Shown one piece after another: positions 50,111-58,843 of a stretch of DNA of 61,080 nt (within the stretch, counting starts at the first letter, position 1; each line of letters starts with the position of its first letter). Source of the stretch: a candidate division WOR-3 bacterium (GTDB lineage: Bacteria; Hydrothermota; Tepidihabitantia; Tepidihabitantales; Tepidihabitantaceae); the NCBI GenBank assembly GCA_016867815.1, contig VGIR01000008.1, forward strand, positions 1 to 61,080. Reading direction: 5' to 3'. The translations under genes and the position numbers were made by a program. Under the pieces are notes generated by a model. It ran no database searches. It had not been told where the DNA came from and saw only the letters and a list, made by a program, of their open reading frames with translations.

Positions 50111-52107
50111 GGATTCCTGCTGTCGGCGGATCTGACGGAGCCGGTGCGCAGCAAGGAGTCGAATCTGGGGTTGATAGCGCCGCCGAGGCGACGCGCGGCC
50201 TCGAGTTCGATTCTGGCCTCGGCATACCTGCCGACGTTGTACAGGCACACCGCGTAGTTGTGCCGGACAACGGGATTGTCCGGTCCCAGTTGGATCATCG
50301 TGTCATACTGCGCGAGCGCCTGCGGGTACCTGCTGAGCTGCTGCAGCGCGGTGGCCAGTTCGAAGCGGAACTCTACGCGACCCGGCGCCAGACCCACCGC
50401 CTTGCCAAACTCGGTGAAGGCGCTCTCGGTCTGTCCCCGGCGGATGTGGATCCTGCCAAGGAACAGGTGGGTCGTCGGGTTGGAAGGCTCTGCGCGGGAC
50501 GCATCCGACAGGAGCTGAAAGGCACGGTCTACGTTGCCCCGGGCGAGCAAGAGGATGCCGAGGTTGCGCGACGCCTCGGCATGGCCGGGCCTGGTGCGGA
50601 GCGCCTCCTCAAAGGTGGCAACGGCCCTGACAGTGTCGCCTTCGTGGTAGTAGAGCGAGCCGAGGTTCACGAGGCTCTGTGCCGCTTCGGTCTTGCCGGC
50701 TCCGTGGTGAACCGGGTAGAGCGTCAGGGCGAAAACGACAACGACGATGGCCAGCCCGCCCGCCAGCCGGGCGGGGAACGCCGGACGACGTGCGCGCGGC
50801 GATTGCCGCAGTCCGACGGAGTCGGCCAGGCAGGGGAGCATCGCGCCGGCAAAGGGGAAGAGCGCGGGCAGCGCCGGCAGGCGGTAGCGCGAGAATACGA
50901 AGAAGACAATGACCGAAGCGGCGTATCCGAAGTAGAAGACGACCAATGACAGCGGGGCAAGCCCGCGCGCGAGCAGGATCATCGCGGCCAGGCCGAGTGC
51001 GAAGACCAGGCCGAAGGAAAGCAGGGGAAGCCGCAGGACCCAGGAGTAGCGGGAGAAGAAGTAGAGGTCCTGGTTGTCCGGGACCTCGAAGTTGTTGAAG
51101 TAGAGGACCGATTTGCGCCAGATGAGCCGGGCGAAGTCGCGAAGATGGCTGGTCGCCCAGCTCCACGCGGAACGCGTGTAGAAGCGGGAGACGCCCGAAT
51201 AGGAGAGAGTCCTGCCCGCGGTCTTGTTGGCATACTCGGCAAAATCGGGTTGCTCGAAGTCGGGATTCGGTCTCACCCAGGGCGGCGCCTGGTACTGACC
51301 GGTGGTGTTGTACTGGCTGTTGCCTATGTAGAGGTTCTGGCCTGCCTGGGTGGTTGTGAGCACGAATTCACGCGCCAGAATCGAATTGCGGATTGACACC
51401 GGTGCGATGACGACCAGTACGCCGAGCAGGCTGGACGCGGCGGCCCCGATCCTGAGCCTGCGGTTCCTGGCTTGCGGGTTGAGCGCCAGCGCCAGGGGCA
51501 GCAGCGGTGCAAACAGCAGCGAGTTGGCGCGCGTAAGCGCGGCCAGGCCCAGGGCGAGTCCTGTGGCCAGAGGCCACAGGAATGGCAAAGCCCGATGTCC
51601 GACCGACGCAGGGCGGGTATGGAGAGAACGGACGAGCAGCCAGAGGAAGAGGGCAGTGAGGAAGACGGCGAGCGAAGTCTTCTCAATCTGGCTCTCGTAG
51701 AAAATGAGCGGTTTGTAGAGGGCGGCGATGGCGGCGGCCGCGACGGCGGCGCGGCGGTCGAACAGGCGGCGGGTCGTGTCGTACACCAGCAAGAGAAAGA
51801 TCATCGCCAGCGCCAGCTGGCCCAGGTAGACGGCCCAGTAGCTGTGGCCGAAGGCCGTGTAGATGAGGGCGAGGAAGTAGGGGTAGAGCGGGTCCTGGTA
51901 GAAGGGCAGTCCCGGGGCTTCGCCTTTGACGATAGCCATGGCCCAGGTGTCGTAGGCCTGGCCATCAATCACGGGCCGCGCGAAGAACGGTGAGTTCGAC
52001 AGGTCCGCCAGATTGGCGATACGCAGACCCAGGCCGACCAGGAGGATGGCAGGCAGCAGCCAGGTCAATCTGGAGTTCACTGTGACGGAATGCGGCGGAG
52101 CTTTCAC
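50107..52107 (-). CDS. GT39-family membrane glycosyltransferase with TPR tail (copy 1 of tandem)
   Basis: A 666-residue paralogue of the following gene, alike throughout: FFARPVIDGQAYDTWAMAIV, FYQDPLYPYFLALIYTAFGHSYWAVYL, FYESQIEKTSLAVFLTALFLWLL, LTTTQAGQNLYIGNSQYNTTGQYQAPPWVRP, then TPRs (NLGSLYYHEGDTVRAVATFEEAL). I prefer GTG 52107 (KAPPHSVTVNSRLTWLL), placed eight bases after a TAGACT -10 box. A longer open frame to 52218 would start inside the promoter. Both copies could glycosylate secreted proteins of this window; acceptor and sugar are unknown. Confidence 0.82.
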   Translation of the reverse strand: MKAPPHSVTVNSRLTWLLPAILLVGLGLRIANLADLSNSPFFARPVIDGQAYDTWAMAIVKGEAPGLPFYQDPLYPYFLALIYTAFGHSYWAVYLGQLALAMIFLLLVYDTTRRLFDRRAAVAAAAIAALYKPLIFYESQIEKTSLAVFLTALFLWLLVRSLHTRPASVGHRALPFLWPLATGLALGLAALTRANSLLFAPLLPLALALNPQARNRRLRIGAAASSLLGVLVVIAPVSIRNSILAREFVLTTTQAGQNLYIGNSQYNTTGQYQAPPWVRPNPDFEQPDFAEYANKTAGRTLSYSGVSRFYTRSAWSWATSHLRDFARLIWRKSVLYFNNFEVPDNQDLYFFSRYSWVLRLPLLSFGLVFALGLAAMILLARGLAPLSLVVFYFGYAASVIVFFVFSRYRLPALPALFPFAGAMLPCLADSVGLRQSPRARRPAFPARLAGGLAIVVVVFALTLYPVHHGAGKTEAAQSLVNLGSLYYHEGDTVRAVATFEEALRTRPGHAEASRNLGILLLARGNVDRAFQLLSDASRAEPSNPTTHLFLGRIHIRRGQTESAFTEFGKAVGLAPGRVEFRFELATALQQLSRYPQALAQYDTMIQLGPDNPVVRHNYAVCLYNVGRYAEARIELEAARRLGGAINPRFDSLLRTGSVRSADSRNP

Positions 52108-52115
52108 GCGTAAGT

Positions 52116-52143
52116 AGTCTATGAATGCACAGGCCGCTGTAAA
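52116..52143 (-). promoter_or_regulatory. Promoter of the GT39-TPR pair, leaderless geometry
   Basis: Reverse strand: TTTACA (52143-52138), 16-base spacer, TAGACT (52121-52116), eight bases, GTG 52107. Confidence 0.6.
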
Positions 52144-52200
52144 GGCGGGCAGGATTACGCCCGCAGCGTCGCCGCAAATCCCGGGTCTAACAGATGTTGA

Positions 52201-52228
52201 TTGACTGCAGGCAGACACGTTCTATAAT
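52201..52228 (+). promoter_or_regulatory. Promoter of the SBBP/Kelch protein gene
   Basis: TTGACT (52201-52206), 16-base spacer, TATAAT (52223-52228). It gives an unusually long leader of about 165 bases. AGGCAA (52351-52356) pairs with TTGCCT (52361-52366) and is followed by TTATT, a possible attenuator. Confidence 0.75.
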
Positions 52229-52402
52229 CAATTGTTGCCGCAGGCAGAGGCGTGCGGCCGACCGGGTTAGATCCTCTGGGCGGCCTTTCACGCACCTTGC
52301 CGGTTCCGGGTTCTGTCGACCAGGTTTTCGGGTGCCTGGGTCAGCGTCAGAGGCAACTGGTTGCCTTTATTGGGATTGCACTTCCGTCAAAGGAGGTCGG
52401 TC

Positions 52403-55300
52403 ATGAAGTCGAGAGATACGCTATTCCCTGGTATTGCTTTGCTTGGTCTGGCTTTGGCTCTCACTACCGGCGTGGCCTTCGGCCAGACCGAGGTTTGGGC
52501 GAGCCACTACAGCGGTGACGGCTTTCAGAACGAAGCTACAGCCATCGTCCTGTCGCAGGATACGACCGTGGTCATTACCGGCTTCAGCGTCGGCTCTGAC
52601 TTCAGCCGCGACATCTACACCATGAAGCTTCGGCGGAGCGACGGCGGTGAAGTGTGGGCGACTCGCTGGTCCGGTCCCTCCGGATCACGCGACGAAGCGT
52701 GGTCGGTGGCGGTTGACGACCTCGGCGACGTGTTCGTGACCGGAAGGACGTACACGGCCGCGACCGATACCGACTTCGTCGTGATCAAGTACGGCGGTGA
52801 CGGCACCGAACTCTGGACCAGGACCTACAACAACGGTGGTGTGGACGTAGCGCGGGTCGTGGTGGCGGACCAGCGCGGCGGCTGCTTCGTGACCGGATAC
52901 AGCAATGCCGGTTCCGGCAACGGCAACCAGGATTACGTAACGATTCACTACGATGCCGATGGCGGCCAACGCTGGGTTTCCCGGATTGGCGGGCCCGGCA
53001 GCTGGCACGACTACCCGACCGGCATGCTGCTGGGCGCTGCGGGCGGCCTCTTTCTCACCGGTTACTCTTGGGGTGGATCCGAAACGCAGTATGACTACCT
53101 GACCGTCAGGCTTGACACGTTGGATGGCGATACCGTCTGGGTGCGGCGCTACGACGGCACCGGCAGCGCGCCCAAGGCCGACTACGCCTACGATATCGCC
53201 CAGGACGATTCGCAGTACATCTACGTAACCGGCAGGGCCGGAGAGCAGGGCACCTGGTATGATGCAACCACCATAAAGTACACCCCGTCCGGCACGGCCA
53301 TCTGGGTCAACCGGTTCGACGCCGGCTGGCTGGGGACAGACGGCGGCGGGCAGGTGGTGGTGGATGGACGCTTCAACGTCTACGTAGGCGGTATCGTGCT
53401 CGACGCGGTCAACGACATGTACGACTTTCTCACCTTTCGCATCAACCAGGACAACACCAACCCGTGGTTCCAGACGTTCGATGCCAACGTCGAAGACGAC
53501 GACAGCCTGACCGCCATGGTCGTCGACGACCGGGGTAACGTCTGCGTGACCGGCTGGACCTACGTCTACCAGGGCGACATCGACTGGATGACCATCAAGT
53601 ACAACGCCGACGGCGCCAAGATCTGGAGTGCCAGCCACCAGACCTTCGGCGAGGACGACCAGCCGTTCGGGATCGTGATGGACGAGAATGGGGAGTACTA
53701 CGTTACCGGGTTCGACTATGCCGGGCCGGACGAGAACTACTGCACGGTCAAGTACACCGAGGACGACGTGGGTGCGTTCCGCGTCGTGCTGCCGGACGAC
53801 AGCTTCCGCCTCGGCGCCACGGTCGTGCCGCGCGCCTGGGTCCGCAACTACAGCGCGCTCACGTCCAGATCGTTCGCCATCCGCTGCGAGATCGGCGGGT
53901 TCTACTTCGACGCCCAGTCGGTGGACACTATACCCGCCTACGATTCGGTCGAAGTTTCATTCTCGCCCTGGCCGGTAGAACAAGCCGCACTGGGTACCAA
54001 CCAGGTCGAGTGCTACACCATGCTCGAAGTGGACAAGGAACTCACCAACGACACGGTCTATGCGCAAGTGACGGGTGTACCCGCCTGGGAGCGGCTGCCC
54101 GACGTACCGGCGGGAACCAGGCGCAAGTCGGTGCAGATGGGCGGTTCTCTTGGCAGTGTGTCGGACTCGCTGGTCCTGGCCTTGAAAGGCAACAACACGG
54201 ACGAGCTGTATATCTACAACGCCAGGCAGAACACCTGGTCCCAGGGCTCGCCGATCCAGGGCCGGAAGAAGGTGAAAGCCGGGGCCCAGCTGGAAGGCGA
54301 CACTTCGGGCAATGCCTACGCGTTCAAGGGCAACAACTGCGTTGAGTTCTGGAGGTACTCGGTCGAGGCACGGTCCTGGTCGCAGAAGCGTGACTATCCG
54401 CGCGGAGGCGGGAAGAAGTTGAAGGCCGGTTCGAACCTGGCCTTCGTGCCGCAGCTGAATGCCTTCTATGGCAGCAAGGGCAATACCTACGAGTTCAACC
54501 TCTACGACATTGCGACCGACAACTGGCTGCCGAAGCGCGCGGTCCCGGCCGGGCCATCCGGGCGCCGTAAGCCCAAGGACGGCACGGTGATGGCCTACGA
54601 CGGTGTAGGCACCATCTACCTGCTCAAGGGCGGCACCCACGAGTTCTATGGCTATTCGGTCGCGAGCGACTCCTGGTACCCGCTCAAAGACATCCGCTAC
54701 TCCGGGTACACCAGTAGAAGGCGGAAGATGAAGAAGGGCGCGGCCGCCGCGTTCGACACCGAGCACAACCGCTTCTACGCCCTGAAAGGCGGCAAAGGCG
54801 GCGAGTTCTGGTTCTACGACCCGGCGCAGGATACCTGGGTCGAGCCGTCGGTGGACAGCTTCCCGACGCCGCCGAGGATGAGACTGCCCTACACCGGCGC
54901 TGACATCTGCTACGGTGCCGGCAAGATCTTCGCCCTGCGCGGGAACAAGACCAACGAGTTCTGGCGCTACAACGCCAACTTCCCGCTCGACTTCGGCGCG
55001 GGCAAATCCGGGGCGCAGGCGGGAGATGCCTCGCCGCTGCGGTTCCAGCTCTCAGCCGCGCCAAACCCGTTTGCTCGCCGCACCTGGCTCTCCTACTCGC
55101 TCCCCTCTGCCGCGCACGTGCGACTTGAGCTCTACGATGCGGTCGGCAGGCTGGTGCGGGTCGTCGGCAACGGGCGGCAGGGCGTGGGCCGGCACGTCGT
55201 CGCACTCGACTCCGACGGCCTTGCCGCCGGGGTCTACCTGGTGCGGCTCGACACCGGCCCCGGCAGCGAAGCCCGGACCGTCAAACTCGTAGTCCGATAG
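52403..55300 (+). CDS. Secreted SBBP/Kelch-repeat protein with T9SS-type tail
   Basis: A 965-residue exported protein. ATG 52403 follows AAAGGAGG and precedes a signal peptide (RDTLFPGIALLGLALALTTGVAFG). Residues of about 27-450 are SBBP-like repeats (VSVGSDFSRDIYTMKLRRSDGGEVWATRW type). A CARDB-like domain follows (to about 570), then Kelch-like blades (AFKGNNCVEFWRYSVEARSWSQ, LKGGTHEFYGYSVASDSWYPLK). The tail is SAAPNPFARRTWLSYSLP, LELYDAVGRLVRVV, AGVYLVRLDTG, KLVVR, a clear T9SS type A pattern. It resembles the giant protein at 20002 in its first part. Confidence 0.85.
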   Translation: MKSRDTLFPGIALLGLALALTTGVAFGQTEVWASHYSGDGFQNEATAIVLSQDTTVVITGFSVGSDFSRDIYTMKLRRSDGGEVWATRWSGPSGSRDEAWSVAVDDLGDVFVTGRTYTAATDTDFVVIKYGGDGTELWTRTYNNGGVDVARVVVADQRGGCFVTGYSNAGSGNGNQDYVTIHYDADGGQRWVSRIGGPGSWHDYPTGMLLGAAGGLFLTGYSWGGSETQYDYLTVRLDTLDGDTVWVRRYDGTGSAPKADYAYDIAQDDSQYIYVTGRAGEQGTWYDATTIKYTPSGTAIWVNRFDAGWLGTDGGGQVVVDGRFNVYVGGIVLDAVNDMYDFLTFRINQDNTNPWFQTFDANVEDDDSLTAMVVDDRGNVCVTGWTYVYQGDIDWMTIKYNADGAKIWSASHQTFGEDDQPFGIVMDENGEYYVTGFDYAGPDENYCTVKYTEDDVGAFRVVLPDDSFRLGATVVPRAWVRNYSALTSRSFAIRCEIGGFYFDAQSVDTIPAYDSVEVSFSPWPVEQAALGTNQVECYTMLEVDKELTNDTVYAQVTGVPAWERLPDVPAGTRRKSVQMGGSLGSVSDSLVLALKGNNTDELYIYNARQNTWSQGSPIQGRKKVKAGAQLEGDTSGNAYAFKGNNCVEFWRYSVEARSWSQKRDYPRGGGKKLKAGSNLAFVPQLNAFYGSKGNTYEFNLYDIATDNWLPKRAVPAGPSGRRKPKDGTVMAYDGVGTIYLLKGGTHEFYGYSVASDSWYPLKDIRYSGYTSRRRKMKKGAAAAFDTEHNRFYALKGGKGGEFWFYDPAQDTWVEPSVDSFPTPPRMRLPYTGADICYGAGKIFALRGNKTNEFWRYNANFPLDFGAGKSGAQAGDASPLRFQLSAAPNPFARRTWLSYSLPSAAHVRLELYDAVGRLVRVVGNGRQGVGRHVVALDSDGLAAGVYLVRLDTGPGSEARTVKLVVR

Positions 55301-55334
55301 CCGGACTCAGCGGGTGCCGTACCCGCCCAACAAT

Positions 55335-55369
55335 GCCGGGGCGCACTTCCGTGCGCCCCGGCAGTTTCG
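55335..55369 (+). terminator. Terminator after the SBBP/Kelch gene
   Basis: A perfect 12-bp stem, GCCGGGGCGCAC (55335-55346) and its complement (55351-55362), over TTCC, then AGTTTCG. Confidence 0.8.
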
Positions 55370-55573
55370 CCTGGGAGTAGCCGACCGTCGGCGGGTCGCT
55401 GACTTCCGAAGTCGGGGGCCTGCGCCCGCAAACCGCGACCTCCGAACCAGCAACCAAGGACAAGGAACCTGGAACCGGTGACTCGCGCGGGTGCGGGCAG
55501 AGGCGTCAATAGCGGGAAGGGGAGGGAGATGGAATGGGCGAGGCGGAGTCTCGCCACCCGGTTCCGAGATATC

Positions 55574-56776
55574 CTAGATTGACCTGACCAGGGCAGCAAG
55601 CGCCCGGGCAACCTCGACCAGTTTACCGCACTCGACGATCTCCGGCAGGTCCTTCTCGGTGTGCGTTACGGTACGCATCAACTCGGGCACCAATCCGGAG
55701 GTGAGAGCAACAGCCGGGACCCCGGCCTGGACGAATACCATGTGGTCACCGCTCTGCCAAGGCTCACCGGGGACCAGGCCGGCAGAACCGGCGAGCGTGT
55801 TGCCGACCCGGCGCGCCAGTTGCTTCGCGCAGCCGTAGAGCGAGTACTCGGTCTTCCCCTTCACGTACCCGACGTCATCCACGTTCACCGCGAGCACGAT
55901 ACCGGTCATCGCGTCTCCGTAGCGTTTCAGGTAGTCCATCTGCCCGGCCGCGCTGTAGTGGTCCTCTCCGTTGAGGGCGACGATCTCCACCCCGAGTTCG
56001 CCGTCGTAGTCTGCCAGCATCCCGGCCAGGAGCAGCAGCACTACGGTTCCGGACGCGTTGTCCGACGCCCCGGGCGAGTCCTCGTAGGCGTCGATGTGCG
56101 CGGTCAGTACAATCTTCCGGGCCGCGCCGGCGTTCAGCCGCGCGACCACGTTCGACCCCTTAGCCCGCCGGCGACCTCCGTCAATCCGAAGACGCAGCCT
56201 CGCGCCGGCGTGCCGCGCCAGCTCTCTTCCGACCTGGTCGCGGCAGTGGGCGCAGGGGATCCCGAAGTCGCCGTCCACGATGAGGGGGAACGGGTCCAGC
56301 GCGCCGACCATATCCGGGTTGCGCTTCGTTGCCGCCACGATGGCGGCCGGATGCTTCTGCTCGAGCAACGCGACGACCCGCCGGTGGTGCTCCGGGTTGT
56401 AGAAGACGAAGTTCTTCGGCATCAACTGCTCATCGCATATCGGACCGCGCAGCAGCAGAATCCTGTCGCGGCAGTCCGCGCGCTCCAGTTGGCTGACGGT
56501 CGAGACGGCCACCAGCCCGGTCCGTACGTCGCAGCTCAATGTGTACGGGCTGGCCAGCACCTCGAACCGCCCGTTTCCAAGCGAGGCGCGGGCGACCGGG
56601 TGGTCGAGGCAATCGAAAGGCGTCGCGTCCACCTCGTATCCGAATCGCCGGACCGTGCGGGCAAAGAAAGCGGTGGCCGCGCGGTTCCCGGCCGAGCCGG
56701 TGCGCCGGTTCGGCTTCACCGAACAGAGCTTCTCAAGGTAGGCAGCCGCCTTGCTTCCGGGGTCACTCGTTGACAT
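55574..56776 (-). CDS. M28-family zinc aminopeptidase-like protein
   Basis: A 400-residue protein with the M28 di-zinc layout: LTAHIDAYEDSPGASDNASGTVVLLLLA (His and bridging Asp), then LNGEDHYSAAG (catalytic Glu and zinc-binding Glu region), VNVDDVGYVKG (Asp) and a closing THTEKD (His). A PA-like insert occupies residues of about 70-200. ATG 56776 is preceded by GAGGAG; no signal peptide is seen, so it is probably cytoplasmic. The long open frame upstream lies over repeats. It has its own promoter at 56829. Confidence 0.85.
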   Translation of the reverse strand: MSTSDPGSKAAAYLEKLCSVKPNRRTGSAGNRAATAFFARTVRRFGYEVDATPFDCLDHPVARASLGNGRFEVLASPYTLSCDVRTGLVAVSTVSQLERADCRDRILLLRGPICDEQLMPKNFVFYNPEHHRRVVALLEQKHPAAIVAATKRNPDMVGALDPFPLIVDGDFGIPCAHCRDQVGRELARHAGARLRLRIDGGRRRAKGSNVVARLNAGAARKIVLTAHIDAYEDSPGASDNASGTVVLLLLAGMLADYDGELGVEIVALNGEDHYSAAGQMDYLKRYGDAMTGIVLAVNVDDVGYVKGKTEYSLYGCAKQLARRVGNTLAGSAGLVPGEPWQSGDHMVFVQAGVPAVALTSGLVPELMRTVTHTEKDLPEIVECGKLVEVARALAALVRSI

Positions 56777-56828
56777 GCAACTCCTCTCGAGTCCGCAAGG
56801 GCGGACGGCGTTCTCTCTGCACCACGAC

Positions 56829-56856
56829 AACCTAGCAGGGGCTGGTCTGATGTCAA
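56829..56856 (-). promoter_or_regulatory. Promoter of the M28 peptidase gene
   Basis: Reverse strand: TTGACA (56856-56851), 16-base spacer, TAGGTT (56834-56829). A leader of about 45 bases contains GAGGAG. Confidence 0.65.
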
Positions 56857-56881
56857 CTCCAGGCGGAAGACGTTCAGGGGC

Positions 56882-57031
56882 AGCGGTCAGCCGGCTTGAG
56901 CTTGAGCTTGTGCTTGCGCTAGTTGGAGGCTGGAGGTCCGCGGGCCACGCCCACGCCAGTCTGCAATCTGCGGTCTGCAATCTGCAATGCCTCGTGGAAG
57001 CTGCCCGAGATGGGGTGCTCGTTCCTGACTG
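56882..57031. repeat. Composite repeat, copy 2
   Basis: The same module order as 26582-26706, with an extra TCTGCAATCTGC run inserted and a decayed first hairpin (GCGGGCCACGCCC). The gene-free interval 56857-57630 holds this copy, copy 3 and unremarkable GC-rich DNA. Confidence 0.75.
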
Positions 57032-57442
57032 CTCCACGCACGGAATGGCCCTCTCTCTCACTCCCTCGGCAGCTCCCCATGGAGCGGCGAGAACCGCTCC
57101 CGATTCTCCACCCCGGCTGATGCGGTCTTTCATTTCAGGAGTAACTGAGTCTTTGCATCGCGGAACCGCCCCTCATCAGTGCCCTGAGGCTGTTCGGTCA
57201 TCGCATTCGGGGGCTGCCCGGGGGACGGTACCCCCAGTGCTGCCCGGGACCGAACCAGGGGCAATGACCTGTAGAAGCTAAGCTGTTCTTTGTCTTAGGC
57301 TTAAGCGCACGAGACCAGACCAGATTCGGGTCATCTCGGCCCGGATTCGGGATTTCCGTTTCCCCCGCCGAACACCGCCCGGTTCAATCACAATCCGGCA
57401 AGCGTCGGAAGCACGGCTTCATCAAGGTCACCTGGTTGGCTG

Positions 57443-57580
57443 AGCGCCGTCAGCCGGCTTGAGCTTGTGCTTGCGCTTGGGCTAGCTTGATGCTTGCGGC
57501 TTGAGGTCCGCGGGCTACGCCCGCGCCAATCTGCAATGCCTCGTGGGAGCTTCCCGAAATGGGGTGCCTGTCGCACAATC
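57443..57580. repeat. Composite repeat, copy 3
   Basis: CAGCCGGCTTGAGCTTGTGC start, CGCGGGCTACGCCCGCG perfect hairpin, then GTGGGAGCTTCCCG and GGGGTGCCTGTCGC. It is the best-preserved copy of the first hairpin. Confidence 0.75.
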
Positions 57581-57630
57581 TGTGAAGTTGCCGTCGGCCC
57601 GAGACGTGAATTGTCGCAGCTATCGGTAGG

Positions 57631-58041
57631 CTAGGCGCTGGGCGTCCAGACGTTGTCCACTTTGATGCCCCAGCGCTGGGTGTGGCTCGCCAGGAGTGTC
57701 CGGGCATCCTGGTCGCCACACTTCGATGGTATGACAGTCTCGAAGCGCCCCCCGTTGGTGTCCGCGTAGGCTCTGAAGATCCTAAACTGCTCGTGCGTGT
57801 GCTCGTCTCCCAGTGTCGCGCAGGACTCGGCCTCCAAGACCACGAAGACACCTGCGTTGTCGCGACATGTTAGGTCGGGGTAGTATCTCTGATCTGGTTG
57901 GTTCTGCCAGTGTACTTCAGATGGCGTGGTCCATCCTGGGATGTCCGCGCGTATGTCGGAGTAACCCCTTTTCTGGAAGAACATAGCCATCATCAGAACA
58001 AGTTGGTCATGCTCGGCAACTTCGGAGGCCGTCCTAGGCAT
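57631..58041 (-). CDS. Unknown protein with PD-(D/E)xK-like nuclease pattern
   Basis: A 136-residue protein. ATG 58041 has GGAGG nine bases upstream and overlaps the end of the membrane-protein gene. A conserved-looking core reads RYYPDLTCRDNAGVFVVLEAES: an Asp, then a strand with E-A-E, the spacing of restriction-like nuclease folds, though the usual Lys is replaced by Ser. An N-terminal helix (EVAEHDQLVLMMAMFFQKRG) fits the fold. The family is not recognised, so nuclease activity is inference. It forms an operon with the upstream two-helix membrane protein. Confidence 0.5.
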   Translation of the reverse strand: MPRTASEVAEHDQLVLMMAMFFQKRGYSDIRADIPGWTTPSEVHWQNQPDQRYYPDLTCRDNAGVFVVLEAESCATLGDEHTHEQFRIFRAYADTNGGRFETVIPSKCGDQDARTLLASHTQRWGIKVDNVWTPSA

Positions 58042-58804
58042 TGGGTGGAACCTCCGGGCTGGCCTTTCTCGGTTCAGCGACTTCACGGACAGCAACGTAC
58101 GCCAGACCTAGCTCCGCGACGCACAGCTCTTCTGAGGCGGCATCCCAATACTCAACACGCTTGAGTGAGACAACAACGTGCCCCTTTGGCATCACCATGG
58201 CCGTAAGGTGCTGCCTCGCATCGGGGCTCAACGGTAGCTTCCCGAAGTCGAGGACAAGATCCCTGACCGGGTCTTCATCTCGGTTCCGAACGGTGAAGTA
58301 TCCCTTGAGCAAGAGGATGTGACGAGGCGTGAGGTTCCAAACCTTCAGTTTTACCGCCGGAGTGTCCTTCACCTTGCACAGGTTTCCGAACTCGTCCATT
58401 TCGAGTCGTTTGTCTGCAAGGTGCACCTCCCGGCACACCTGCCGTGCCGATTCGGGGAGCTTCTCGTAGGAACTCGTGCTTTGGTAGAGGTTGGCCAGCA
58501 CAATGCCTTTGTTCGCTGCTAGGACGCCTGCCGTGGCGAGAGCCATGTCCCGTGTGTATACCACGTACATCACGGCTGCCAAGAGCCCGATGGCCTTGGC
58601 GAAATTCAGTGCGACAGCCGCCAACCCGTTGTTGTGAAGTACGTACTCCGCCACGGCCGCGATGGTCAGTGCTAGGAGCAGCCCCATGAATACCCACCAG
58701 CGTTTCGCAAAACGCCACGCGCGCTTCGACGTGGTGGTTCGTTGCCGGCCGCCGCCCACGACGAGGGCGCCATAGTCAGGCGGGGGCTGTCTGTCGCGTG
58801 TCAA
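58034..58804 (-). CDS. Unknown protein with two membrane helices
   Basis: About 256 residues. Two adjacent helices (VFMGLLLALTIAAVAEYVLH and AVALNFAKAIGLLAAVMYVVY) lie near residues 35-85, followed by a soluble domain with beta-rich parts (LKVWNLTPRHILLLKGYFTVRNRDEDP, HVVVSLKRVEYWD). The start is uncertain: TTG 58804 lies just after the predicted transcription start, while an upstream TTG (58843) falls in the -35 box. Not recognised. It shares an operon with the nuclease-like gene, which starts inside its last codons. Confidence 0.5.
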   Translation of the reverse strand: MTRDRQPPPDYGALVVGGGRQRTTTSKRAWRFAKRWWVFMGLLLALTIAAVAEYVLHNNGLAAVALNFAKAIGLLAAVMYVVYTRDMALATAGVLAANKGIVLANLYQSTSSYEKLPESARQVCREVHLADKRLEMDEFGNLCKVKDTPAVKLKVWNLTPRHILLLKGYFTVRNRDEDPVRDLVLDFGKLPLSPDARQHLTAMVMPKGHVVVSLKRVEYWDAASEELCVAELGLAYVAVREVAEPRKASPEVPPNA

Positions 58805-58815
58805 TGCTTGCCTAC

Positions 58816-58843
58816 AATCTAGCTTGTGGGTACCGCTTGTCAA
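58816..58843 (-). promoter_or_regulatory. Promoter of the membrane-protein/nuclease-like pair
   Basis: Reverse strand: TTGACA (58843-58838), 16-base spacer, TAGATT (58821-58816). The leader is about five bases to TTG 58804. Confidence 0.6.

Noticed and set aside
55281-55573. Reverse frames between the SBBP/Kelch and M28 genes
   Set aside because: They run across the terminator at 55335 and have no motifs; the interval is ordinary intergenic DNA.
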